From Clostridiales bacterium UBA7573 (lineage in GTDB: Bacteria; Bacillota; Clostridia; Oscillospirales; CAG-272): a stretch of DNA of 11,695 bases. A model generated the notes under the pieces. The model worked only from the letters and a program-made list of their open reading frames with translations. It made no database searches and was not told the origin of the DNA. A program made the position numbers and the translations under genes. Location of the stretch: contig DLLB01000005.1 in NCBI GenBank assembly GCA_002477905.1, positions 1-11,695 of the forward strand. Direction: 5' to 3'. Positions 1 through 7,166 of this stretch are shown here, piece by piece; position 1 is the stretch's first letter, and the number at the start of each line of letters is the position of its first letter.

Positions 1-1298
1 GACGCGGCGGCGGCGGATTCCCTACCGGTCTGAAGTGGAAGTTTGCGCTTGGCTCGCAGTCTGAGAAAAAATATGTGGTCTGCAACGCGGACGAGGGAGA
101 TCCCGGCGCGTTCATGGACCGTTCCGTTCTGGAAGGCGATCCGCACGCCGTTTTGGAGGCAATGGCAATCGCAGGCTATGCCATCGGTGCAGATGAGGGC
201 TATATCTATGTCCGTGCGGAATACCCGATCGCCATTCACCGTTTGCAAATTGCAATCGCACAGGCAAGAGAAGCCGGTCTGCTTGGTCAGAATATCTTCG
301 GTACCGGATTTAATTTTGATATTCAGCTCCGCTTTGGCGCCGGTGCATTCGTCTGTGGCGAGGAAACCGCGCTTCTGACTTCTATCGAAGGTCACCGCGG
401 CGAGCCGCGTCCGCGTCCGCCGTTCCCGGCTGTGAAAGGTCTATTCGGTCAGCCGACGATCATCAATAACGTGGAGACTTATGCAAATATCTGCCAGATC
501 ATTCTCAACGGCGCACAGTGGTTTGCTTCCATGGGTACCGAGAAGTCCAAGGGAACCAAAGTATTCGCACTCGGCGGCAAGATTACCAATACCGGACTGG
601 TGGAAATCCCGATGGGTACCACACTGCGGGAAGTGGTCGAGGAGATCGGCGGCGGTATCCCGCACGGCAAGAAATTCAAAGCGGCGCAGACCGGCGGTCC
701 TTCCGGCGGATGCATTCCCGCACACCTGATCGACACGCCCATCGACTATGACAACCTGATCGCCATCGGCTCCATGATGGGCTCCGGCGGATTGATCGTT
801 ATGGATGAAGACACCTGCATGGTGGATATTGCCCGCTTCTTCCTGGATTTCACAGTCGATGAATCCTGCGGAAAATGCACACCGTGCCGGATCGGTACCA
901 AGCGCCTTCTGGAACTGCTTGACAAGATCATTGCAGGAAAGGGAGAGCTGGAGGATATTGATAAACTGGAAGCGCTGTGCAACTATATCAAATCCGCGTC
1001 CCTGTGCGGTTTGGGACAGACTGCCCCGAACCCGGTGCTGTCCACATTGCGTTATTTCCGCGACGAGTATATTGCACACGTTGTGGATAAGAAATGCCCT
1101 GCCGGCGTCTGCAAGCATCTGCTCACCTATAAGATCGATCCCGAAAAGTGCAAAGGTTGCTCCGCTTGCTCCAGAAAGTGCCCTGTGGAAGCAATCTCCG
1201 GCGAAATCAGAAAGCCGTTTGTCATCGACACGGCAAAGTGCATCAAGTGCGGCGTATGTATGTCTACTTGTAAGTTCGGCGCAGTGGTCAAAGAATAA
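1..1298 (+). CDS. hydB: NADH-dependent [FeFe] hydrogenase flavoprotein subunit HydB/HndC (NuoF-like), 5' partial
   Basis: This subunit takes electrons from or to NAD(H) through FMN and passes them by iron-sulfur clusters to the catalytic hydrogenase subunit; in the HydABC family it is part of flavin-based electron bifurcation with ferredoxin. The reading frame is open from base 3 and has no start in the window, so the N-terminus lies upstream. The glycine-rich GGGGFPTG motif of NuoF-type NADH/FMN sites is at about 6-29, followed by NADEGDPGAFMDR near 84-120. A [4Fe-4S] site reads ESCGKCTPC (861-887), with its fourth Cys in SLCGLGQ near 1000. A KCPAGVCK segment and a C-terminal two-cluster ferredoxin domain (CxxCxxCxxxCP twice, 1149-1280) follow; this domain is typical of hydrogenase-linked HydB and absent from ordinary NuoF. 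hydA starts 16 bp downstream, so the two are co-transcribed. HydC/HndA is expected just upstream. NADP specificity cannot be excluded. Confidence 0.94.
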   Translation, partial: RGGGGFPTGLKWKFALGSQSEKKYVVCNADEGDPGAFMDRSVLEGDPHAVLEAMAIAGYAIGADEGYIYVRAEYPIAIHRLQIAIAQAREAGLLGQNIFGTGFNFDIQLRFGAGAFVCGEETALLTSIEGHRGEPRPRPPFPAVKGLFGQPTIINNVETYANICQIILNGAQWFASMGTEKSKGTKVFALGGKITNTGLVEIPMGTTLREVVEEIGGGIPHGKKFKAAQTGGPSGGCIPAHLIDTPIDYDNLIAIGSMMGSGGLIVMDEDTCMVDIARFFLDFTVDESCGKCTPCRIGTKRLLELLDKIIAGKGELEDIDKLEALCNYIKSASLCGLGQTAPNPVLSTLRYFRDEYIAHVVDKKCPAGVCKHLLTYKIDPEKCKGCSACSRKCPVEAISGEIRKPFVIDTAKCIKCGVCMSTCKFGAVVKE

Positions 1299-1314
1299 GA
1301 AGGGAGTCGTGTAG

Positions 1315-3057
<1,743 letters not shown>

Positions 3058-3110
3058 GCCCAAACAGCCGCACACATACTTCTTGATCTGACCATTTCAG
3101 TTGCTTATGC

Positions 3111-3154
3111 AAAGGAGGATGCAGGCAGGGCGAAGCTGTCTGCGGTTCTCTTTT
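3111..3154 (+). other. Long 3'UTR hairpin with an embedded SD-like sequence, possible first terminator of hydA
   Basis: On the plus-strand RNA, GCAGGCAG (3121-3128) pairs with CUGUCUGC (3136-3143) around a 7-nt loop, with one G-U pair. The helix continues outward: AAAGGAGGAU (3111-3120) pairs with GGUUCUCUUUU (3144-3154) with one bulged G. The 5' arm holds a perfect AAAGGAGG sequence. Directly after it an ATG (3119) opens a 42-codon frame that runs through the next terminator. The frame resembles no protein I recognise and the SD-ATG spacing is zero, so I do not call a gene. The hairpin ends in UUUU and may act as a weak terminator or as an RNA end protector. Pairing was done by eye. Confidence 0.5.
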
Positions 3155-3190
3155 GCCCGAAGCATGTCTTTCTCAAATAAATGCAAACAA

Positions 3191-3226
3191 AAAGTGCCTG
3201 CCGATCTCACCGGCAGGCACTTTTTT
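3191..3226 (+). terminator. Rho-independent terminator after hydA, probably bidirectional
   Basis: A perfect stem GTGCCTGCCG/CGGCAGGCAC with flanking A/T pairs (3191-3203 with 3211-3223) has a 7-nt loop and is followed by TTTTTT on the plus strand. On the minus strand the same stem is followed by TTTTTGTTTG. It can therefore also stop the convergent AraC-family gene, which ends at 3356. No other terminator is seen between the two genes. Confidence 0.93.
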
Positions 3227-3355
3227 GTGTCAATCATTTTTCAATAGAAGCGATCTTTCTATATGCACAGAATGGAACATGGTATGCAATTCGTCCGTGC
3301 TTGTGGAAAGGTGACAAGCTCATGTCATCCGGAAAGGACGATCTGTGGCGTGATG

Positions 3356-4150
3356 TTAAGCGTCATTTGTTTCCCGCAGGGATTTTTCATAGCCGGAGGG
3401 CGTTTGCGCAGTGACGGATTTGAATGTGGTACAGAAAAAAGCGTGACTGCTGAAGCCGCAGCGTTGCCAGATCTGCGAAAGTTTGCATTCCCCGGAGGCA
3501 AGGAGGGTTTTGGACAGCTCTACGCGCTTTTGAATAAGATATTGCCGCGGAGAAGTGTGATAGGCGGCTTTGAACAGCTTGCGGAAATATTCCGGTGTAA
3601 CGGATAGATGCGCCGCAATCTGTCCGACGCAAAGCGCGGGATCGGTCAGATGCTCCATTAAGAAGCGGTGCCCCGCCAGTACAAGTTGTTTTTGAGAGTT
3701 GTCTACATAAAGCTTCTGCCAGCTACGTTGGATGGCGCAAATGACATCATACAGAATGCTGAGCAAAGCACTTTCGCTTCCGACCGAGCGGGAATCCCAA
3801 AGGAATTGCATCCGTTCAAATTTGGAAGCATAGCGCACGCCAAGCTCTGCCGGAAGCGTGAAAAAAGCGAAGTCGGCGTCGGCGTCGGTCAGGTCAAAAT
3901 GAATCGCAATGGCAGAGCCGGTTTCTACGGGTTCCGCTTCACAATCCGCGGACTTGGGCAAATAGAGCACTTGCCCCGCTTTGATACACACCTGCTCGCG
4001 ATTGGGAAAGCGATAGCGCGTCGAACCTTCACATTGATAAAGCAACGTGTGAAAAAGATGATCGCGGTGTAGTTTTTTTACCGCATCGGAGGTCGTTTTT
4101 ACGCAAAGTCCGATTTTAGAAATATAAAATGCATACTCGGAAAAGTCCAA
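3356..4150 (-). CDS. AraC-family transcriptional regulator
   Basis: Cytoplasmic DNA-binding regulator of about 264 aa, the usual AraC/XylS size. The N-terminal half looks like a cupin-type ligand-binding domain (segments like RYRFPNREQVCIKAGQVLYLPKSADC). The last ~100 residues form the double helix-turn-helix domain: LCVGQIAAHLSVTPEYFRKL, then KLSQIWQRCGFSSHAFFCTTF and the closing TPSGYEKS. The ligand is unknown; cupin-type members often sense sugars or small metabolites. Start choice: an in-frame ATG at 4154-4156 has AAAGGAGG only 1 nt upstream, too close to work well. TTG at 4148-4150 lies 7 nt from the same SD and is preferred; choosing ATG would add two residues. The gene has its own promoter (4172-4200). 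It is convergent with hydA and downstream of an unrelated minus-strand gene that has its own terminator, so its target is not evident. The direct repeat over its -35 suggests autoregulation. Confidence 0.92.
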   Translation of the reverse strand: MDFSEYAFYISKIGLCVKTTSDAVKKLHRDHLFHTLLYQCEGSTRYRFPNREQVCIKAGQVLYLPKSADCEAEPVETGSAIAIHFDLTDADADFAFFTLPAELGVRYASKFERMQFLWDSRSVGSESALLSILYDVICAIQRSWQKLYVDNSQKQLVLAGHRFLMEHLTDPALCVGQIAAHLSVTPEYFRKLFKAAYHTSPRQYLIQKRVELSKTLLASGECKLSQIWQRCGFSSHAFFCTTFKSVTAQTPSGYEKSLRETNDA

Positions 4151-4171
4151 GTTCATCCCTCCTTTGTGATG

Positions 4172-4200
4172 ATTATACCGAAAGTCAAGGCAAAAGTCAA
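4172..4200 (-). promoter_or_regulatory. Sigma-A-type promoter of the AraC-family gene
   Basis: On the minus strand, TTGACT (4195-4200) is separated by exactly 17 bp from a perfect TATAAT (4172-4177). A/T tracts lie just upstream (4203-4218). Transcription should begin around 4165, which is the first base of AAAGGAGG, so the leader would be little more than the SD. Confidence 0.85.
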
Positions 4201-4201
4201 G
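4182..4201 (-). repeat. Direct repeat AAGTCAAG x2 overlapping the -35 region
   Basis: AAGTCAAG occurs at 4182-4189 and again at 4194-4201, a 12-bp period. On the minus strand each copy reads CTTGACTT, so the downstream copy gives a second, mis-spaced TTGACT. AraC-family proteins commonly bind direct repeats near -35, so this is a candidate operator. Chance duplication of a -35-like sequence is also possible. Confidence 0.4.
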
Positions 4202-4231
4202 TCTATTTTTTGAAAAACAAATATAAGATTC

Positions 4232-4252
4232 GCGAAAAAACGCTTTTTTCGC
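4232..4252. repeat. A/T-rich palindrome
   Basis: GCGAAAAAA and TTTTTTCGC form a perfect 9-bp inverted repeat around CGC. It lies between the terminator of the MBL lipoprotein gene and the promoter of the AraC-family gene. It could act as a second transcription stop, a bent-DNA element or a protein site. No U-tract follows it in either direction. Confidence 0.45.
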
Positions 4253-4285
4253 CTTTTTCTTTCATTTTTCAAAACCACAGACGTG

Positions 4286-4318
4286 AAAAATCCCCCGCTC
4301 CGAACCGGATCGGGGGAA
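4286..4318 (-). terminator. Rho-independent terminator of the MBL lipoprotein gene
   Basis: TCCCCCG (4291-4297) pairs with CGGGGGA (4311-4317). After one mismatch TCCG pairs with CGGA around a 3-nt loop. On the minus strand the stem is followed by TTTTT (4290-4286). It lies 17 bp after the stop codon at 4336-4338. Confidence 0.9.
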
Positions 4319-4335
4319 GAAAAAATCTTGAAAAA

Positions 4336-5307
4336 TCAGTCTGCAACCTGCGTGATGTTGGTACCGTCCGATTGCAGATGAATGGTGCCTAAGAGATCGG
4401 TGCGTAGCAACGGGATGCCGGCGTCCTCATACCGCTTGAGAATTTCCGGTGTCGGATGTCCGTATTTATTGTCCTTGCCGCAGGAAACGATGCCGTATTT
4501 CGGTTGTACCGCCGCTAAGAAATCCGCGGAGGAACTGGTGTCGGAGCCGTGATGCCCGACTTTCAGAATATCCGATTTCAGATCTTCCCGGTAATGCTCC
4601 AACATTTCCTTTTCGGACGCGGTTTCCGCGTCGCCGACAAATAAGAACGAGGTAGTGCCGTAGGTCAGGTGAATCACGACGCTGTAATTGTTCATATCGG
4701 AGTAATCCGCGCTGTACGGCGCGATAATTTTGAACGCGATGCTGTCCAGCGTGTAAGAGGTACCGGCTTTGGCATAGATCAATTCGGAATCGTTTTCACC
4801 AATCTGCTCGATCATTTTCCGATAGGAGGCGGTGGTGTGTTCTTTCTTTGGCAGGATCACTTTCGTTGCCGGAAAGGCTTCCATGACGACCTGCGCGCCG
4901 CCGATGTGATCGGCGTCCGGATGAGTGAAGATGGCATAGTCCAGAATCTGTTCATTGTCTTGATTCTTGGGCAGATTTTTCTCTAAGCAATCTTTAATGG
5001 CTTGTTTGGAAGCGGTGGAGGTGTCTCCCGCGTCAATCAAGATGCTGTGTCCGCCAGGTGTGAGGATCAGAATGGAATCCCCCTGTCCGACATCTATGTA
5101 AAAAATCTGAAGCGAATCCTCGGCTTGTTTTGCTGTCGGAATGGGAGTTGCCTGTGTTTTGGCGGCGTCTTTGGAGGTGTCGCCAAAGCTGTTTAAGATT
5201 GTGTTCAGATCATCTGTGAAAGACTGCGGATCGCAGGCAACGGCAAGCAGTACGGTACAAAGTAGCAGAAAGACCGCAAGTATGCGGGTGAAATGGTGTT
5301 TTTTCAT
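4336..5307 (-). CDS. Predicted lipoprotein with ComEC/Rec2-type metallo-beta-lactamase domain
   Basis: A 323-aa protein. Residues 1-24 form a signal peptide (basic KKHHFTR, then a hydrophobic core) ending in LLAVAC, so Cys25 is the likely lipidation site and the protein would sit outside the membrane. Residues 26-63 are a low-complexity linker. From 64 on there is an MBL-fold domain of the ComEC C-terminal type: DVGQGDS (72-78), LIDAG (90-94), HPDADHIGG (129-137), NNYSVV (206-211), FVGDAE (223-228), GHHGS (251-255) and a final HPTPE segment. HxDxDH replaces the HxHxDH of classical MBL enzymes, as in ComEC. The membrane channel of ComEC is absent. A secreted metal-dependent phosphodiesterase or nuclease is plausible, but the substrate is unknown. 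Start: ATG at 5307 with AAAGGAT about 6 nt upstream. A 9-bp inverted repeat lies directly 5' of the SD. The PF06541-like gene is 113 bp upstream on the same strand; a terminator follows. Confidence 0.9.
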   Translation of the reverse strand: MKKHHFTRILAVFLLLCTVLLAVACDPQSFTDDLNTILNSFGDTSKDAAKTQATPIPTAKQAEDSLQIFYIDVGQGDSILILTPGGHSILIDAGDTSTASKQAIKDCLEKNLPKNQDNEQILDYAIFTHPDADHIGGAQVVMEAFPATKVILPKKEHTTASYRKMIEQIGENDSELIYAKAGTSYTLDSIAFKIIAPYSADYSDMNNYSVVIHLTYGTTSFLFVGDAETASEKEMLEHYREDLKSDILKVGHHGSDTSSSADFLAAVQPKYGIVSCGKDNKYGHPTPEILKRYEDAGIPLLRTDLLGTIHLQSDGTNITQVAD

Positions 5308-5321
5308 ACATACATCCTTTC

Positions 5322-5365
5322 TTTACGGCGCAACGCGGTGGTTTTGAACCGACTGCCGCCGTAAA
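5322..5365 (-). repeat. Perfect 9-bp inverted repeat in the leader of the MBL lipoprotein gene
   Basis: TTTACGGCG (5322-5330) and CGCCGTAAA (5357-5365) are exact reverse complements 26 bp apart. Inside the loop GGTT/AACC (5340-5343, 5347-5350) can form a short second helix. In minus-strand RNA the 3' arm ends 1-2 nt before the purine-rich SD region (AGAAAGGAT). There is no U-tract, so it is not a standard terminator. A leader stem-loop or a dimeric protein operator are both possible. Confidence 0.55.
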
Positions 5366-5420
5366 ACATCAAATAAGGGGTGAGAAACGAAACGCGGTTA
5401 TTTTTATCTATGGAAAAAGA

Positions 5421-5879
5421 TCAAATACAAGCAGTCAGGGCAGAGAAGCGGGCGAATACCACGCGTTGCAAAAATCGCACAAGCCATAGTGCGACGAGCG
5501 CGAGGCAACACCACAGACCGGTGTACAGCGGGCAGATCTGTCCGAGGATGGAACCGACTTTGCCGGAATAGTCCCAAACGTGCAATCCCAGCCAAAGATT
5601 TACCACACATCCTATGCAAAATTCCACCGCGGTAATCAGCAGTCCGCACGGCACGCAAAGCCAAACGGCGCGCCGCTGTGCAAATCGCATGGAAAGCCGG
5701 TCAATCAGACACAGGCAGAATCCTCCCGCAAAAAACATGGAGATATGCGAATGCCCGCGCCACAGAATTTCGATCCCGATGTAGCAGAAGCCGCCCAAAA
5801 GAAAAAGCAGTGTAAACCGACAAAGAAAAGAAACTGCCGCAGAAGAACGGGATCTTTTGAAAAAAGAAGATGTTGCCAT
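5421..5879 (-). CDS. Small multi-pass membrane protein, PF06541-like (putative ABC transporter type IV / CmpB)
   Basis: About 152 aa with a basic N-terminus (FFKRSRS) and four hydrophobic stretches at roughly residues 15-38, 45-62, 72-98 and 115-140, so an integral membrane protein. The segments RGHSHISMFFAGG, VEFCIGCVVN and VWDYS...GQICPLYTGLW match my memory of the PF06541 family (named 'putative ABC-transporter type IV', of unproven function). No ATPase partner is in the window, so a transport role is not supported by context. Start: ATG at 5877-5879 has GGAGG (5890-5894) 10 nt upstream. An in-frame ATG 27 nt earlier (5904-5906) overlaps the SD and is less likely. A near-consensus promoter lies at 5995-6023, giving a leader of about 110 nt. 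The MBL lipoprotein gene follows after 113 bp with no clear promoter of its own, so the two may form one transcription unit. Confidence 0.8.
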   Translation of the reverse strand: MATSSFFKRSRSSAAVSFLCRFTLLFLLGGFCYIGIEILWRGHSHISMFFAGGFCLCLIDRLSMRFAQRRAVWLCVPCGLLITAVEFCIGCVVNLWLGLHVWDYSGKVGSILGQICPLYTGLWCCLALVALWLVRFLQRVVFARFSALTACI

Positions 5880-5930
5880 GTTACGATCGCCTCCGGAACG
5901 TAGCATGGCTGAAAAGACGGAAAATTATTC

Positions 5931-5971
5931 GCGCCTTGGAAATATCCGAATTTACCGGAAAATCAAGGAGC
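5931..5971 (-). other. Predicted leader hairpin of the PF06541-like gene
   Basis: GCGCCTTG (5931-5938) is complementary to CAAGGAGC (5964-5971) except for one mismatch. Inside it TCCG (5945-5948) pairs with CGGA (5956-5959). The element lies in the transcribed leader of the minus-strand gene, between its promoter and the SD. Stem pairing was found by eye and the internal loop is large, so its stability is uncertain. Confidence 0.35.
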
Positions 5972-5994
5972 ACGCCGGCTTTTCTTACCTTCGC

Positions 5995-6023
5995 AGTATA
6001 TCATAATTTTGTGTATCTGTCAA
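5995..6023 (-). promoter_or_regulatory. Sigma-A-type promoter for the PF06541-like gene
   Basis: On the minus strand a perfect TTGACA (6018-6023) is separated by 17 bp from TATACT (5995-6000). The A-tract of the neighbouring palindrome (6024-6040) abuts the -35 like an UP element. Transcription should start near 5988. Confidence 0.85.
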
Positions 6024-6040
6024 GTTTTTTCTGAAAAAAC
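6024..6040. repeat. A/T palindrome next to the minus-strand -35
   Basis: GTTTTTT and AAAAAAC are exact reverse complements around CTG. On the minus strand the repeat touches TTGACA directly, so it may work as an A-tract UP element or a protein site. Confidence 0.45.
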
Positions 6041-6103
6041 ACGGGCGTCAATCTGCAAAGTACCGGATTCTGTCAGATATTGTATGATTTTTCGTGTATG
6101 ATG

Positions 6104-6129
6104 TTTCCATACAAGGATTCATATGGAAA
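6104..6129. repeat. Inverted repeat TTTCCATA-N10-TATGGAAA, candidate operator
   Basis: TTTCCATA (6104-6111) and TATGGAAA (6122-6129) are perfect 8-bp reverse complements. The 26-bp span fits a dimeric repressor or activator site. It lies about 58 bp upstream of the rml -35 and about 81 bp upstream of the opposite promoter's -35, and no gene covers it. Confidence 0.5.
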
Positions 6130-6187
6130 AAACAGGGTGAAAAATAGCCAAAAAACCGCCGGAGCCACCCGGATTACGGAAAAAAGG

Positions 6188-6216
6188 TTGACTTTTCAGC
6201 CAATGTGTTGTATAAT
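6188..6216 (+). promoter_or_regulatory. Sigma-A-type promoter of the rml operon
   Basis: TTGACT (6188-6193) is separated by 17 bp from a perfect TATAAT (6211-6216), with an A6 tract just upstream (6180-6185). Transcription should start near 6223, leaving a leader of about 70 nt before rmlA. Confidence 0.88.
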
Positions 6217-6226
6217 AAGGGAACAC

Positions 6227-6284
6227 AAGCACGCGGCTCTGCCGAAATACAAGCATCAGAGACGCGGATACTGCTTTTTGGAGG
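6227..6284 (+). promoter_or_regulatory. rmlA leader hairpin with U-tract ending at the SD (possible attenuator)
   Basis: CGCGGCTCTG (6232-6241) pairs with CAGAGACGCG (6257-6266) with one mismatch around a 15-nt loop. An outer helix AAGCA (6227-6231) with TGCTT (6272-6276) closes it, leaving 5 nt bulged on the 3' side. TTTTT (6275-6279) follows or overlaps the outer helix, and the SD GGAGG (6280-6284) comes directly after it. The arrangement resembles an intrinsic terminator placed before the first gene. No known riboswitch class was recognised. Pairing was found by eye. Confidence 0.45.
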
Positions 6285-6292
6285 CTCAATTT

Positions 6293-7165
6293 ATGAAAGG
6301 GATTATTCTTGCCGGAGGTTCCGGCACGAGACTGTACCCTTCCACGCTCGCCGTATCCAAACAGATTCTGACGGTCTATGATAAACCGATGATTTATTAT
6401 CCCATGTCGGTATTGATGCTGGCGGGGATTCGTGAAATTCTCATTATCTCTACCCCACGCGATCTGCCGGACTATGAGGAACTGTTCGGCGACGGTTCGC
6501 GGCTCGGATTACAGATTTCCTATGCGGTGCAGCAGTGCCCGCGTGGTCTTGCGGAAGCATTTATTATAGGAGAAGACTTCATCGGGGCGGACAGTGTTTG
6601 TCTGGTGCTGGGCGATAACATTTTCTACGGACATAATTTTACACAACGGTTACAGCATGCCGCCGCGAAACTGAACGGCGCGACGATCTTCGGTTATCAT
6701 GTCAGCAATCCGTCGGAATTCGGCGTAGTGGAATATGATAAGGATTGGAACGTTCTTTCGATTGAGGAAAAGCCGGAGCATCCCAAGTCCAATTATGCGG
6801 TGCCGGGGTTGTATTTCTACGATAACGATGTGGTGGAGATCGCGAAATCTGTTGCGCCGTCCGCACGCGGGGAAGTGGAGATTACGTCGGTCAACAACGA
6901 GTACTTACGGCGCGGCACACTGAAAGTGGAATTGCTCGGACGGGGAATTGCATGGTTGGATACCGGCAATCATCGGGCAATGCTTGCGGCGGCAAACTTT
7001 ATTGAAGCCGTCCAGACAAGACAGGGACTGTATGTGGCATGCCTGGAGGAGATCGCGTACAACAACCGCTTCATTACAAAGAAACAGCTTGTGGAGCAGG
7101 GGATGCTTTTACAGAAAAGCGAATACGGGCAGTATTTATTAAAAGTAGCAAACAAGGATTTTTGA
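6293..7165 (+). CDS. rmlA: Glucose-1-phosphate thymidylyltransferase RmlA
   Basis: First step of dTDP-L-rhamnose synthesis: glucose-1-phosphate and dTTP give dTDP-glucose and pyrophosphate, in the cytoplasm. The 290-aa length is typical of RmlA. The N-terminal nucleotidyl transferase motif GGSGTRL (8-14) with Lys23 in VSKQ is present. It is followed by the sugar-nucleotide signature LVLGDNIFYGHN, then EEKPEHPKSNYAVPGLYFYD, GRGIAWLDTG and the RmlA-type C-terminal helix region. The usual SPDGLA/SPRGLA loop reads CPRGLAEA here. Start: ATG 6293 with GGAGG 8 nt upstream. The frame stays open 71 codons farther upstream, but that stretch contains the promoter. It is the first gene of the operon; rmlD starts 1 bp after its stop. 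Confidence 0.97.
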   Translation: MKGIILAGGSGTRLYPSTLAVSKQILTVYDKPMIYYPMSVLMLAGIREILIISTPRDLPDYEELFGDGSRLGLQISYAVQQCPRGLAEAFIIGEDFIGADSVCLVLGDNIFYGHNFTQRLQHAAAKLNGATIFGYHVSNPSEFGVVEYDKDWNVLSIEEKPEHPKSNYAVPGLYFYDNDVVEIAKSVAPSARGEVEITSVNNEYLRRGTLKVELLGRGIAWLDTGNHRAMLAAANFIEAVQTRQGLYVACLEEIAYNNRFITKKQLVEQGMLLQKSEYGQYLLKVANKDF

Positions 7166-7166
7166 T

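Larger units (their letters stand above)
5880..6292. other. Divergent intergenic regulatory region between the PF06541-like gene and rmlA
   Basis: 413 bp without a convincing gene. It holds a strong minus-strand promoter (5995-6023) with its leader, an A/T palindrome (6024-6040), a TTTCCATA inverted repeat (6104-6129), a strong plus-strand promoter (6188-6216) and a structured rmlA leader (about 6223-6292). An in-frame upward extension of rmlA to 6080 is open, but it spans the promoter and lacks an SD, so it is not coding. Confidence 0.75.

Noticed and set aside
3119..3247. A 42-codon frame starting right after AAAGGAGG in the hydA 3'UTR.
   Set aside because: The SD touches the ATG with no spacer, the frame passes through a strong terminator, and the peptide has no recognisable features. 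Kept only as part of the hairpin finding.
3310..3330. Short inverted repeat TGACA-N6-TGTCA downstream of the AraC-family gene.
   Set aside because: Only 5 bp per arm in a stretch with no promoter; likely chance.
3263..3607. Plus-strand open frames at 3181-3414, 3263-3607 and 3668-4072.
   Set aside because: They mostly overlap the AraC-family gene in antisense, lack good SDs, and follow the hydA terminator without a promoter.
5580..5903. Plus-strand open frame opposite the PF06541-like gene.
   Set aside because: Polar, compositionally odd translation with no SD; the minus-strand frame has SD, promoter and clear membrane segments.
6080..6292. N-terminal extension of rmlA.
   Set aside because: The extension contains the promoter and leader hairpin. 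RmlA proteins begin at MKGIILAGG, which has an ideal SD.
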